DNA from: Caldisericota bacterium
Lineage (GTDB): Bacteria; Caldisericota; JANLFM01
Reading direction: 5' to 3'
DNA length: 52,758 nucleotides
Assembly (NCBI GenBank): GCA_024655865.1
Contig: JANLFM010000002.1
Span: 21,647 to 74,404, forward strand
In this document: piece by piece, positions 40,775 through 48,953 of the stretch
Position numbering within the stretch: position 1 is the first letter of the stretch
Layout: each line of letters starts with the position of its first letter
The notes under the pieces: model-generated
Told to the model about the DNA's origin: nothing
What the model saw: the letters and a program-made list of their open reading frames with translations, nothing else
Databases searched by the model: none
Made by a program: the position numbers and the translations under genes

Positions 40775-41716
40775 ATGAAGACCCCTTTCCTTAAGGTGAT
40801 TCACCCTGGGGCTATGACCCTGGTTCAGGATCTTGGCAGACCGGGATACCTGAAATATGGTCTTCCCCCTTCTGGATGCGCGGATGAAATCTCATTTCGG
40901 GCGGGAAACGCCCTTGTAGGAAACCAGGCGGGGTGTGCAGGACTGGAGATGACAGTTCAAGGAGGGAAATTCCAATTATTGGCCGACACCTTACTGGCCA
41001 TTACGGGAGCTGACATGAAACCCAGAATTAACGGTCATCCCTGCCCTATGTGGCAATCTTTCCTCACAAGAGCAGGGGATATCCTGGAATTCTCTTTCGC
41101 TCGTTCGGGTTGCCGCTCCTATCTATCCGTAAGTGGAGGTATCGAGGTATCCTTGATCATGGGAAGCAGAGCCACGTACCTCACCGCGAGAATTGGGGGC
41201 CTAGAAGGGCGCCCTTTACAGCCAGGGGATATCCTTTGCCGGGAAAGTGGCGGAGGAGAGGAAGGAAAGTGTTTCCCACCTCAGTTTATCCCAGAGTTCA
41301 AAGAAACCCAGGAGTTGCGAGTGGTCTTAGGGCCCCAGGACGACCACTTCACCGAATCCGGATTGAAAACCTTCCTCTCTGAAGAATACACCGTGACCCC
41401 TCAATCAAATCGCATGGGTTACCGCCTTCAAGGGCCTCCCATAGAAACTGTAAAGAAGGGGATCATCTCCGATGCCATTGCTTTAGGTGCTGTGCAGGTA
41501 AGTGGCGAGGGGCAACCAATAGTCCTTCTCTGGGATCGGCAGACTACTGGAGGTTATCCCAAAATTGGGGTTGTGGTCAAACCCGATATTTGGAAGCTGG
41601 CACAGGCAAAACCAGGGGATAAATTCAGGTTCAGGAAAGTGGAATTAGAGGAAGCGCGTTCCCTTTACCGAAATTACGTCCACTTTCTCCTTATCCTGGA
41701 AAACTTAGTAAAATAG
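40775..41716 (+). CDS. pxpC: 5-oxoprolinase subunit PxpC (KipA/AHS2 family)
   Basis: A 313-residue protein of the allophanate hydrolase-subunit-2 (KipA) family: PGAMTLVQDLGRPGYL, GLEMTVQGGKF, TGADMKPRING, SYLSVSGGIEV, QSNRMGYRLQGP and DRQTTGGYPKIG. It completes the PxpABC complex. I start at ATG 40775, 5 bases after AAAGGAG; a longer frame from 40679 lies within pxpB. No terminator was seen before the next gene. Confidence 0.93.
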   Translation: MKTPFLKVIHPGAMTLVQDLGRPGYLKYGLPPSGCADEISFRAGNALVGNQAGCAGLEMTVQGGKFQLLADTLLAITGADMKPRINGHPCPMWQSFLTRAGDILEFSFARSGCRSYLSVSGGIEVSLIMGSRATYLTARIGGLEGRPLQPGDILCRESGGGEEGKCFPPQFIPEFKETQELRVVLGPQDDHFTESGLKTFLSEEYTVTPQSNRMGYRLQGPPIETVKKGIISDAIALGAVQVSGEGQPIVLLWDRQTTGGYPKIGVVVKPDIWKLAQAKPGDKFRFRKVELEEARSLYRNYVHFLLILENLVK

Positions 41717-41745
41717 AATCAAAAATAGAAAAGGAGGCAAGAAGG

Positions 41746-43257
41746 GTGGTGTTGAAGGTCTTAAATTTTTTCCTCGCGCTTTCCCTAGTGTTTGCCTCCC
41801 CTGTAGTTAATTTCAGTAAATTTCAGGATCTCCCCCAGGAGCACTGGGCTTATGAAGTGATTGAAAACCTCACTTCCCTGGGAATTATTGCCGGTTACCC
41901 CGATAAAACCTTTCATCCAGAAGGCTCGGTAACCCGCGCTGAATTCGCCAAAATAATCACCCTAAGCTTCAAGATACCCGTTCCCTCGAATTCAGGTTCC
42001 CGGTTTCCCGACGTGGGAGCATTTCACTGGGGAGCTCCTTTTGTGGAAGCCTGTGCCCTTGAAGGGATAATTGAAGGATATCCGGATGGAAATTTCTACC
42101 CGGAAAAGCCGGTTTCTAAGGAAGAGGTTCTGGCCATTCTTATTAGGCGCATATTGCCCGATCAAGAACTATTGCCTGAATCCGTAACTTTTCCAGACGT
42201 AGAGCCTGAGCGCTGGTCCTCTCCTTATATTGAGGCTGCTTTAACCCTGGGCCTTTTTACAAGAGACGACCCCCATTTTACTGAAAAGGGCCTTTTCCAT
42301 CCTGATGTTTCCTGTACTCGAACTCAGGCCTGTTACCTGGTTTATCGGGCCAGATTTTTGGGGGCCTCTCTGTATTTAGGTGCTCCTTCCACATATGAGG
42401 TGAACTATACCGTACACCTGGTCAACAGGGGGGCAGGTCGCTCTGGAGAGCTGGATTTCACCCTTGCTCTGTTCCCGGATGTCTTGCCCTTTCAGAAAGT
42501 GGAAAGCCTTGCCCTCACCCCGCTACCAGAGGACTACGAGGAAGATGACCACGGGAATCAGTACGCTTTATTCCGCTTAGATGGGATCAATCCAGGAGAA
42601 TCGGTCTCATTGAGTATGGTCGCAGAAGTAGAGGTTTTCCCCTTTACCTATTTTCCGGATCCCGAAATAAACAACCTCACATACCTCAAAAGCACTCCGG
42701 GATACGAGTGCTACACCTCCTCCGAGCCTTATGAGGAATCAGGGAGTCCTGAAATCCAGGAAAAATCAAAAGAGTTTCCCTCGGGGAATAGTCATTTTGA
42801 TGCCGCCCTTGAAGTTTACGATTTCGTGCGCAGCTATCTTGAATACTCGGGATACAATCCTCTAAGTTCCGGCGCGCTCGAAGCATTGTTTTCGGGGAAA
42901 GGTGATTGCACGGAATTCGCAGATCTTTTCGTGGCTCTGGCGCGCGCTAAAGGGATACCTTCTCGTTTCGTAGAGGGCTTTACTTACAATCCCGGGTCTC
43001 AAGGAAGAGGAGACCTAACTCACGATTGGGCTGAGATTATGTTACCAGGGGAAATCTGGTTACCGGTTGATCCTACCTATGGGCGTTTTGGAGAAAACTA
43101 TTTCTGCTCTTCTGATAATAAGCACATTATCCTCACCAGGGGCAGGAATTTGGATCTACTGGGCGGTTACCATTACTACTATTACACTTACAGCACCGGA
43201 GGAGGTCTGGCGGAAATCAATTCCTGGGATGAGATCTCCATTGTCCCCTTAGAGTAA
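41746..43257 (+). CDS. SLH surface protein with a transglutaminase-like domain
   Basis: A 503-residue secreted protein. A signal peptide (about residues 1-20) leads directly to two SLH domains (LPQEHWAYEVIENL; FPDVGAFHWGAPFV) and a third, degenerate one (about 135-208). The central region is beta-rich, and the C-terminal transglutaminase core (about 345-460) has Cys in KGDCTEFADL, His in THDWAEIML and Asp in LPVDPTYG, the complete triad. It may cross-link or cleave surface peptides. GTG 41746 is 8 bases after AAGGAGG. Confidence 0.87.
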   Translation: MVLKVLNFFLALSLVFASPVVNFSKFQDLPQEHWAYEVIENLTSLGIIAGYPDKTFHPEGSVTRAEFAKIITLSFKIPVPSNSGSRFPDVGAFHWGAPFVEACALEGIIEGYPDGNFYPEKPVSKEEVLAILIRRILPDQELLPESVTFPDVEPERWSSPYIEAALTLGLFTRDDPHFTEKGLFHPDVSCTRTQACYLVYRARFLGASLYLGAPSTYEVNYTVHLVNRGAGRSGELDFTLALFPDVLPFQKVESLALTPLPEDYEEDDHGNQYALFRLDGINPGESVSLSMVAEVEVFPFTYFPDPEINNLTYLKSTPGYECYTSSEPYEESGSPEIQEKSKEFPSGNSHFDAALEVYDFVRSYLEYSGYNPLSSGALEALFSGKGDCTEFADLFVALARAKGIPSRFVEGFTYNPGSQGRGDLTHDWAEIMLPGEIWLPVDPTYGRFGENYFCSSDNKHIILTRGRNLDLLGGYHYYYYTYSTGGGLAEINSWDEISIVPLE

Positions 43258-43335
43258 GCTTTAATTTGACAGGGAATGATAGTAAAACTTAAGCTATACA
43301 AGAGAAATGCTAAACAGCAAGAGGGTGGTTAAAAA

Positions 43336-43815
43336 ATGTTCTTGAATCAAGTGCTGGCACAGACTGCCACTTATCAGGTGGTAGTGCTGGAGCCTTTACC
43401 TGCGTCTAATATGCTGGATTTAATCCCAGCAATTATTATTAGCGTTCTTTCTGTGATTTTCCTTTTTCTGAGCATCAGGCTCTCCCGGGTAAGAACTGAC
43501 GGCATTGGCTCCACATACCTTTTAATGGGAGTTTTTCTCTTTCTCGCTTGCGTTTTTCAGGTAATTTTCCTGTTTTTAAGAAGCGAGTGGCTTTACACCT
43601 TTATATTCGCTCAGGAGGTTTTCCTTCTTTTGGCTTTAATTACCCTGATCGTCTCGGCCTTGAGCCTGAGCAAGAGGGCACCGCAGCCCCCACCTGCCCC
43701 AATGCCACCAGTCAAGGGAAAACCGGTTTCCCCACTCAAAGAGGAGCCTGCGCCCGAAGAAGGAGAGAAGAAAGAAAACGCTCAGGAACCTGAAAGGAGC
43801 CCTGAGGGCCAATAG
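43336..43815 (+). CDS. Membrane protein with three helices and a proline-rich tail
   Basis: A 159-residue protein with three predicted membrane helices (about residues 25-50, 60-82 and 90-112) and a charged, proline-rich cytosolic tail (PQPPPAPMPPVKGKP, then many E and K). I do not recognise the family. ATG 43336 follows GAGGGTGG. It lies 5 bases before the UPF0104 gene, so the two may work together. Confidence 0.7.
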   Translation: MFLNQVLAQTATYQVVVLEPLPASNMLDLIPAIIISVLSVIFLFLSIRLSRVRTDGIGSTYLLMGVFLFLACVFQVIFLFLRSEWLYTFIFAQEVFLLLALITLIVSALSLSKRAPQPPPAPMPPVKGKPVSPLKEEPAPEEGEKKENAQEPERSPEGQ

Positions 43816-43820
43816 TTTCA

Positions 43821-44864
43821 GTGGCCAAAGAAACTCCCCGCAGGACAAACGTCTGGCGTAGCATTTTCCTCGCTGTAGGCTTTTCCGCCCTGGCGATCAG
43901 TCTACTTTTGTATTTTACCCACACCAATCTCAGCAGCCTTTTCTCCCTGGTAAACCTGTGGTATTTTCTCGGCGCTCTGGCATTAATCCTCTTGAACTGG
44001 GTTCTTGAGGCCGAGAGGCTCTGCGCCATCTCCAACCTTCTGGGGTACAAGTTGCTTTTTAGCAAAGCCTTTCAGATCGTACTCGTCGGCTCATTCTTCG
44101 CCAACATTACCCCTTTTGATACGGGAGGAGAGCCCTTTCAGCTTTATCTCCTGGCAAAGAACGGGGTAGGTGCGGGAAAGTCAGCGGCCATTATCATGAT
44201 CAAGGGAATCATGAGCGCTCTGGCCCGGATAACCCTGGGAATTGGTATTCCTCTCTGGCTCCTTTTAATTAAAAGGGCCTGGCAACTGCCCATCGGGTTG
44301 AATACAGCCTTAAACATCGGGATAATCATCTATGGGGTGGCTACGGTTTTCATGCTCCTCGTCTCCTGGAAGCCCCAGTTCCTCAATCATTTGATCCAGT
44401 GGCTCTTTTCCCGAAAATTAATTCAGAGAATCTTTTCCAGGGAGAGATTAGAGGCCTTGGGGTCGAAAATCACGGGCGGCGTGAACGAGTTTCGGGAATC
44501 GATGCACAGTCTCGCCCAGGCAGACAAAAAGACCATCCTTCTTATCGCCATCTACAGCCTACTTCTGTGGGTCATCGTGCTCACAGTCCCGGCACTGCTC
44601 TTGTGGGGGTTAGGAGTTTACTCCCCCCTCTCCCAAATCCTGGCTGTGGGAATAGTCTTTTACCTGGCTTCCGCTTATGCTCCTACCCCTGGCTCCTCAG
44701 GGGTAGCCGAGGCAGGATTCGCCACGATCTTCTACACCGCCCAGCTCGTCCCCTACCCTCTTCTGGGAGTTTTTGTGACCCTCTGGAGGCTACTCACCTA
44801 CTACATGAGCTTTCTTATTGGCGGGCTGGTGAGCCTTTTCTCCTTTTCCAAAAAGAAGCGCTAA
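43821..44864 (+). CDS. UPF0104/MprF-like flippase-domain membrane protein
   Basis: A 347-residue polytopic protein of the lysylphosphatidylglycerol synthase transmembrane-region (UPF0104/YbhN) family. Motifs: FANITPFDTGGEPFQLYLLA (about 93-112), GKSAAIIMIKG, and YAPTPGSSGVAEAGF (about 287-301). The MprF version flips lipids; a synthase domain is absent here. GTG 43821 has no close Shine-Dalgarno. The last 4 bases overlap ispH. Confidence 0.85.
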   Translation: MAKETPRRTNVWRSIFLAVGFSALAISLLLYFTHTNLSSLFSLVNLWYFLGALALILLNWVLEAERLCAISNLLGYKLLFSKAFQIVLVGSFFANITPFDTGGEPFQLYLLAKNGVGAGKSAAIIMIKGIMSALARITLGIGIPLWLLLIKRAWQLPIGLNTALNIGIIIYGVATVFMLLVSWKPQFLNHLIQWLFSRKLIQRIFSRERLEALGSKITGGVNEFRESMHSLAQADKKTILLIAIYSLLLWVIVLTVPALLLWGLGVYSPLSQILAVGIVFYLASAYAPTPGSSGVAEAGFATIFYTAQLVPYPLLGVFVTLWRLLTYYMSFLIGGLVSLFSFSKKKR

Positions 44865-45688
44865 AAGGATCGGAGGCGCCTTACTACGTCTTCCACCGTC
44901 TCTTTGGGAGTGGAGGCACCTGATACTACTCCCACCGTTCTAATTCCTTGAAACCACCCGGCTTCGAGCTCTTCAGCCCTCTCTACATGCCAGGTTCTTT
45001 TTCCGTTTTCTTGGGCAATTAAGGCCAGGCGCCTGGTATTGGCGGAGTTCTTCCCTCCCACCACAACTATCCCTTCCACTTCTGGGAGCAATTTCCGCAA
45101 AGCTCCCTGCCTTTCCCTGGTCGCGGAACAGATAGTGTTAAAAACTCTTAATTCCCTGGCTCCCTGGACTATTAGTTTATGCGCCAGATTTGCCAGCGCG
45201 TTATTATCTTGAGTGCTCTGGGAAAATAAAGCTACTTTCTTTGAAAGAGGGAGATTTGGGAGTTCTCCCGGGGAAACCAGCCTGGCTTTAGGCACAAAGG
45301 AAAGTAAACTTTCCACTTCCGAGTGCCCCCGGTCTCCCAAAAGAAGGACCTCATATCCCTCATCCAGAATGCGCAGCATAAGCTCTCGAGTTCTTTCAAG
45401 CTCAGGACAGGTGAGGTCCAGAATTTTTATTCCTCTTTTTAACGCTTCCTCCAGGATCTCGGCTCTTGCACCTTGAGCGGAAATCACAAGAACCTCCTCG
45501 GGCTTAACCTCGTTCAGGGAGCCTGCCACCCGAATTCCTCTTTTTTCCAGCTCTTCCACTACCTGGGCGTTGTGAATCAGTGGCCCCAGGGTAACAGTTT
45601 TACCCGGTTCGGAGGAAGAAAGGGCTCTTTCGATTGCCAGCTTCACTCCGTAGCAAAAGCCAATAGCTGGAGAAACAACGATCCTCAA
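44861..45688 (-). CDS. ispH: 4-hydroxy-3-methylbut-2-enyl diphosphate reductase (IspH)
   Basis: A 275-residue iron-sulfur enzyme, last step of the MEP isoprenoid pathway, making IPP and DMAPP. Cluster cysteines are in GFCYGVKLA (residue 12), LTCPELERT and TICSATRERQ; GPLIHNAQVVEEL and SANTRRL follow the family. The usual GHPEVxG loop reads RGHSEVESL, keeping the His and Glu. TTG 45688 has no strong ribosome site. The single-domain length (no S1 fusion) fits Gram-positives. Confidence 0.93.
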   Translation of the reverse strand: MRIVVSPAIGFCYGVKLAIERALSSSEPGKTVTLGPLIHNAQVVEELEKRGIRVAGSLNEVKPEEVLVISAQGARAEILEEALKRGIKILDLTCPELERTRELMLRILDEGYEVLLLGDRGHSEVESLLSFVPKARLVSPGELPNLPLSKKVALFSQSTQDNNALANLAHKLIVQGARELRVFNTICSATRERQGALRKLLPEVEGIVVVGGKNSANTRRLALIAQENGKRTWHVERAEELEAGWFQGIRTVGVVSGASTPKETVEDVVRRLRSF

Positions 45689-45700
45689 TTGCCTGAAACC

Positions 45701-46540
45701 CTATTTCTGAGAGAGAACAAGTTCCTTTGGTGTGACCGGGCGTACTCCCTCCATAATTTTTGAAATCCAGTCGTGATAGGTCAACTTCTCCTGGCGATAG
45801 AAGATCCCTGTGTAAATGACATCCTGCATTACCTGGGCCATCTCTATAGCTTTCGTGCGGTCATCTGGCTGATATTCCGCAGGCAGAGGGGTTACTTTTT
45901 CCTGGAAATATTTGTAGGTATGCACCTTATTGAAGGTGACACACGGGGAAATCACTTCCAGGAAGGCGAAGCCCCGATGAGTGATGGCTGCGACGATCAG
46001 ATCCGTAAGCTGATCAACCTTCCCGGAAAATCCTCGGGCTGCGAATGTCGCCCCTACCGAGATAGCAAAAGCTACGGGGTTGATAGGCTCCTCGAAATTT
46101 CCATAAGGGGAGGAAACGGTGCGGAAGTTGACATCAGAAGTGGGGGCCACCTGTCCCTTTGTTAACCCATAAATCCTGTTGTTCATGACAATGTAGGTCA
46201 GGTCAATGTTTCTTCTGGCAGCATGGGGAAAATGACCTCCTCCGATAGCGAAGGCATCCCCGTCTCCCCCAACTACGACCACCTCAACCTCAGGATTGGC
46301 AAGCTTTACTCCCTGGCCGATGGGTAGGGCGCGGCCGTGAAGGCTGTGCACACCATAGGTGGAAGCGAATCCTGGAAGACGACTGGAGCAACCGATTCCC
46401 GAGACGATGGCGATGTTGTTCGGGTCAAGATCGAGTCTGGCAAAAGCGTTGAATAAGGCTGTAAGAACTCCGAAGTCGCCGCACCCGGGACACCAGGTAG
46501 GTTTTAGTTTCCCCTTATAATCCAAGGCTGTGCGCACCAT
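45701..46540 (-). CDS. 2-oxoacid:ferredoxin oxidoreductase, beta (TPP) subunit
   Basis: A 279-residue thiamine-diphosphate-binding subunit with WCPGCGDFGVLTA at the start (the cluster cysteines), GIGCSSRLPGF, GDGDAFAIGGGH and NNRIYGLTKGQ. With the alpha chain it oxidises a 2-oxoacid-CoA pair (2-oxoglutarate or branched-chain 2-oxoacid) and reduces ferredoxin. The ATG shares one base with the alpha stop (TAATG), implying coupled translation. Confidence 0.9.
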   Translation of the reverse strand: MVRTALDYKGKLKPTWCPGCGDFGVLTALFNAFARLDLDPNNIAIVSGIGCSSRLPGFASTYGVHSLHGRALPIGQGVKLANPEVEVVVVGGDGDAFAIGGGHFPHAARRNIDLTYIVMNNRIYGLTKGQVAPTSDVNFRTVSSPYGNFEEPINPVAFAISVGATFAARGFSGKVDQLTDLIVAAITHRGFAFLEVISPCVTFNKVHTYKYFQEKVTPLPAEYQPDDRTKAIEMAQVMQDVIYTGIFYRQEKLTYHDWISKIMEGVRPVTPKELVLSQK

Positions 46541-48255
46541 TATAGGACCTCCTCAATTTTCTTCAGGATTTCATAACCGGCAAAAGGTCTTCCCCCGGCG
46601 AGATTCAGAGGGATGGGATCGAAGAGAAAGTATGCTCTAAGCAGGTGAGAGAGTTGCCCCGAGTAGTTCACTTCAGGGACAATGACCTTCTTTTTGTTCT
46701 TCAGAAAATCCTCGATCTGTTTTCTGGGCAGCGGACTGAGCAGCTTAATGTATAACACGTCCGGCTCCTCGCCCCGGGCCTTCAGTTGATTGGTGGCTTC
46801 CCTGACGGCCCCTTCCGTAGACCCCCAGGAGATAATGCCGACCTCACTTTCCTGGTTGCCCCAGCGCAGAGTGACATCATTATCGTTCTGGGCCAGATTG
46901 AGTTTTCGGAAACGTTTCTCGGTCATAACCTGATGAATCCCAGGGTCATAGGAGGGGGTTCCTTCACCGTCGTGTTCAAGTCCCCTGGCGATGTAAGCTC
47001 CCGGTTTTCCAGGAATGCCCATGGGCATCAAGCCGTTTTCCGTGATCCGGTAGCGCTGGTATCCCTGGGCAACCTCCTCCGGGGAAACAATAAGCCGATC
47101 CTCAACCTTAATGGAATCAAAGTCCGGAACGGAAATGGTTTCATATCTATGGGAAAGGGATTGGTCTGAGAGGATAATTACGGGAAGCTGGGTCCTCTCG
47201 GCAAGATTGAATCCCTTGATCGTCTGGTAGAAGCAGTCCTCTACGTTAGTCGGAGCAATTACAACCCTGGGACAGTCCCCATGGCTCCCGAAAACTGCAT
47301 GGAAAAGGTCTGATTGCTCGGTCTTTGTTGGCAGACCTGTCGCCGGCCCACCCCTCTGAACATCTACGATCACCACGGGAATTTCGGCCATAGAGGCGAA
47401 GCCGATCAGCTCGCTCATCAGAGAGAGCCCTGGTCCAGAGGTGGCAGTCATCGCTTTCTTTCCGGCGAAGGAGGCCCCTATGGCCATAGCCAGAGCAGAG
47501 ATCTCATCCTCCACCTGGATAGATACCCCGCCCACGCGAGGCATCTCCTTCATCAGGATCTCCAGAATATCGGTGGCTGGAGTGATAGGATAGCCAGCGA
47601 AGAAACGACACCCTGCGTAAACAGCGCCCAGCGCAATAGCCGCGTTCCCGGAGATCACGATCCTGGTCTCGCCTTCGGTCCCTCCTAATTTCAGGTTTTC
47701 GCGCTTGGGGATGTTCTGACGAGCGTACTCCATTCCTACCTTAAGCGCCAGAAGGTCCTTTTCCAGAATCTGAGAACCCTTTGATCCGAACCTTTCCTGG
47801 ATAACCTCCTCAAGCTTATCCTGAGGAATGGAGAAGAGTTCAGCCAGAACGCCAACAGTGACAATATTTTTGGTCTGGATGGCCTGAACTTGATTCAGGG
47901 CTAAGTCCTTTAGAGGACAGGGATAAAGGATCAGATCCTCCCGATCGTGTGGCTTGACACTCTCAGGATCGTAAACCAGCACTCCTCCTTTTTTAAGGGT
48001 GGAGTAATGGCGATCGTAAGCCTCCTGGTTTAATGCCACAAGGATGTCCACAAGGTCTCCAGCAGAAAAAATGGGCGCATTTGCTGCCCTCATCTGAAAC
48101 ATGGAGTGCCCGCCACGAACTTCAGCCGGGTAGGCACGGTAGGTGTAGACTTCAAAGGAAGCTCTGGCACAGGCTAAGGTAAGAATTTCACCTGCGACGA
48201 TGATTCCCTCTCCCGATTCCCCACCAATGCGCACAACCAGATCAACTTTTTCCAT
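46540..48255 (-). CDS. 2-oxoacid:ferredoxin oxidoreductase, fused gamma-alpha subunit
   Basis: A 571-residue fusion. The N-terminal gamma domain (about 1-190) has RIGGESGEGIIVAGE and YPAEVRGGHSMFQMR; the alpha domain follows (about 195-571) with GNAAIALGAVYAGCRFFAGYP and EDEISALAMAIGASFAG. This two-gene form (alpha-gamma fused, beta separate) is typical of KorAB/VorAB-type enzymes. No delta-ferredoxin gene is beside it. The specific substrate is not decided. Confidence 0.9.
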   Translation of the reverse strand: MEKVDLVVRIGGESGEGIIVAGEILTLACARASFEVYTYRAYPAEVRGGHSMFQMRAANAPIFSAGDLVDILVALNQEAYDRHYSTLKKGGVLVYDPESVKPHDREDLILYPCPLKDLALNQVQAIQTKNIVTVGVLAELFSIPQDKLEEVIQERFGSKGSQILEKDLLALKVGMEYARQNIPKRENLKLGGTEGETRIVISGNAAIALGAVYAGCRFFAGYPITPATDILEILMKEMPRVGGVSIQVEDEISALAMAIGASFAGKKAMTATSGPGLSLMSELIGFASMAEIPVVIVDVQRGGPATGLPTKTEQSDLFHAVFGSHGDCPRVVIAPTNVEDCFYQTIKGFNLAERTQLPVIILSDQSLSHRYETISVPDFDSIKVEDRLIVSPEEVAQGYQRYRITENGLMPMGIPGKPGAYIARGLEHDGEGTPSYDPGIHQVMTEKRFRKLNLAQNDNDVTLRWGNQESEVGIISWGSTEGAVREATNQLKARGEEPDVLYIKLLSPLPRKQIEDFLKNKKKVIVPEVNYSGQLSHLLRAYFLFDPIPLNLAGGRPFAGYEILKKIEEVL

Positions 48256-48273
48256 GGACTTACTCGCACCTCT

Positions 48274-48798
48274 TCACGTAATTTTAACCGCAAAAAGCTT
48301 TGTCAATTGCTCCAGGGCCATTTCTCCTTCTTCCTTTGATAGAGCTGCCACGCCCTTCCGGGGGATATATACTTGAAAACCGCGCATACAAGCATCCGCT
48401 GAGGTAAAAAACACGCAGATGTTCGTGACACAACCAACCACTTCCACCTCGTCCACCCCTTCCTTACGAAGGATCTCCTCCAGGGGAGTGCCCACGAAAC
48501 CGGAGTAAGTCTTTTTTGGGACAAGGATCTCCCCTGGAGCAGGGGCAAGCTCATCTACAATTTTCGCGCCAGGAGTTCCTCTGAGGGCATGCAAGGGGAA
48601 AATGTTCATTTCAAAATCAGTGGGTTCATGGCAATCTGAAATAAAAATAACGGGCAAGCCCGCTTCGCGATAATGAGCGATTCTCTCCTTGATGAAGGGA
48701 ATAATTTCCCTTGTTGCGGGAACCTCAAGCGGCGCTCCCGGGTCCACGAAATCGCGAATCATGTCCACTACGAGCAAGGCTCGCTTACCGGGTTTCAT
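48274..48798 (-). CDS. Isochorismatase-family cysteine hydrolase (nicotinamidase-like)
   Basis: A 174-residue hydrolase with the D-K-C catalytic trio: Asp in VVDMIRDF (residue 11), Lys in VPKKTYSGF (about 95), Cys in GCVTNICVFFT (about 132). HALRGTPGAKIV matches the nicotinamidase PncA loop. It may convert nicotinamide to nicotinate for NAD salvage. ATG 48798 is upstream of the OFOR unit by 19 bases, likely the first gene of that transcript. Confidence 0.85.
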   Translation of the reverse strand: MKPGKRALLVVDMIRDFVDPGAPLEVPATREIIPFIKERIAHYREAGLPVIFISDCHEPTDFEMNIFPLHALRGTPGAKIVDELAPAPGEILVPKKTYSGFVGTPLEEILRKEGVDEVEVVGCVTNICVFFTSADACMRGFQVYIPRKGVAALSKEEGEMALEQLTKLFAVKIT

Positions 48799-48878
48799 AG
48801 CAATTAAAATTTTAAATTTTACTTTATGATACCATTTTTTGATCCGTTTGGATTATGAAACCAAAAAATTTAAAAAGT

Positions 48879-48898
48879 TTTTAGCGGAGTGCTAAAAT
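48879..48898 (+). promoter_or_regulatory. Promoter/inverted repeat before pepA
   Basis: An extended -10, TGCTAAAAT (48890-48898), sits in the right arm of an inverted repeat TTTTAGC-ggagt-GCTAAAA (48879-48885 and 48891-48897). It may be a regulated promoter for the aminopeptidase. Confidence 0.5.
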
Positions 48899-48905
48899 CC
48901 TCTTG

Positions 48906-48919
48906 AGGTAATATTACCT
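48906..48919. repeat. Perfect 14-bp palindrome in the pepA leader
   Basis: AGGTAATATTACCT equals its own reverse complement and is followed by TTTTT. It lies just after the predicted start site, at an operator-like position, 34 bases before the pepA ATG. Confidence 0.5.
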
Positions 48920-48953
48920 TTTTGACGGAGATAAACAACGAAAGGGGTTATAT

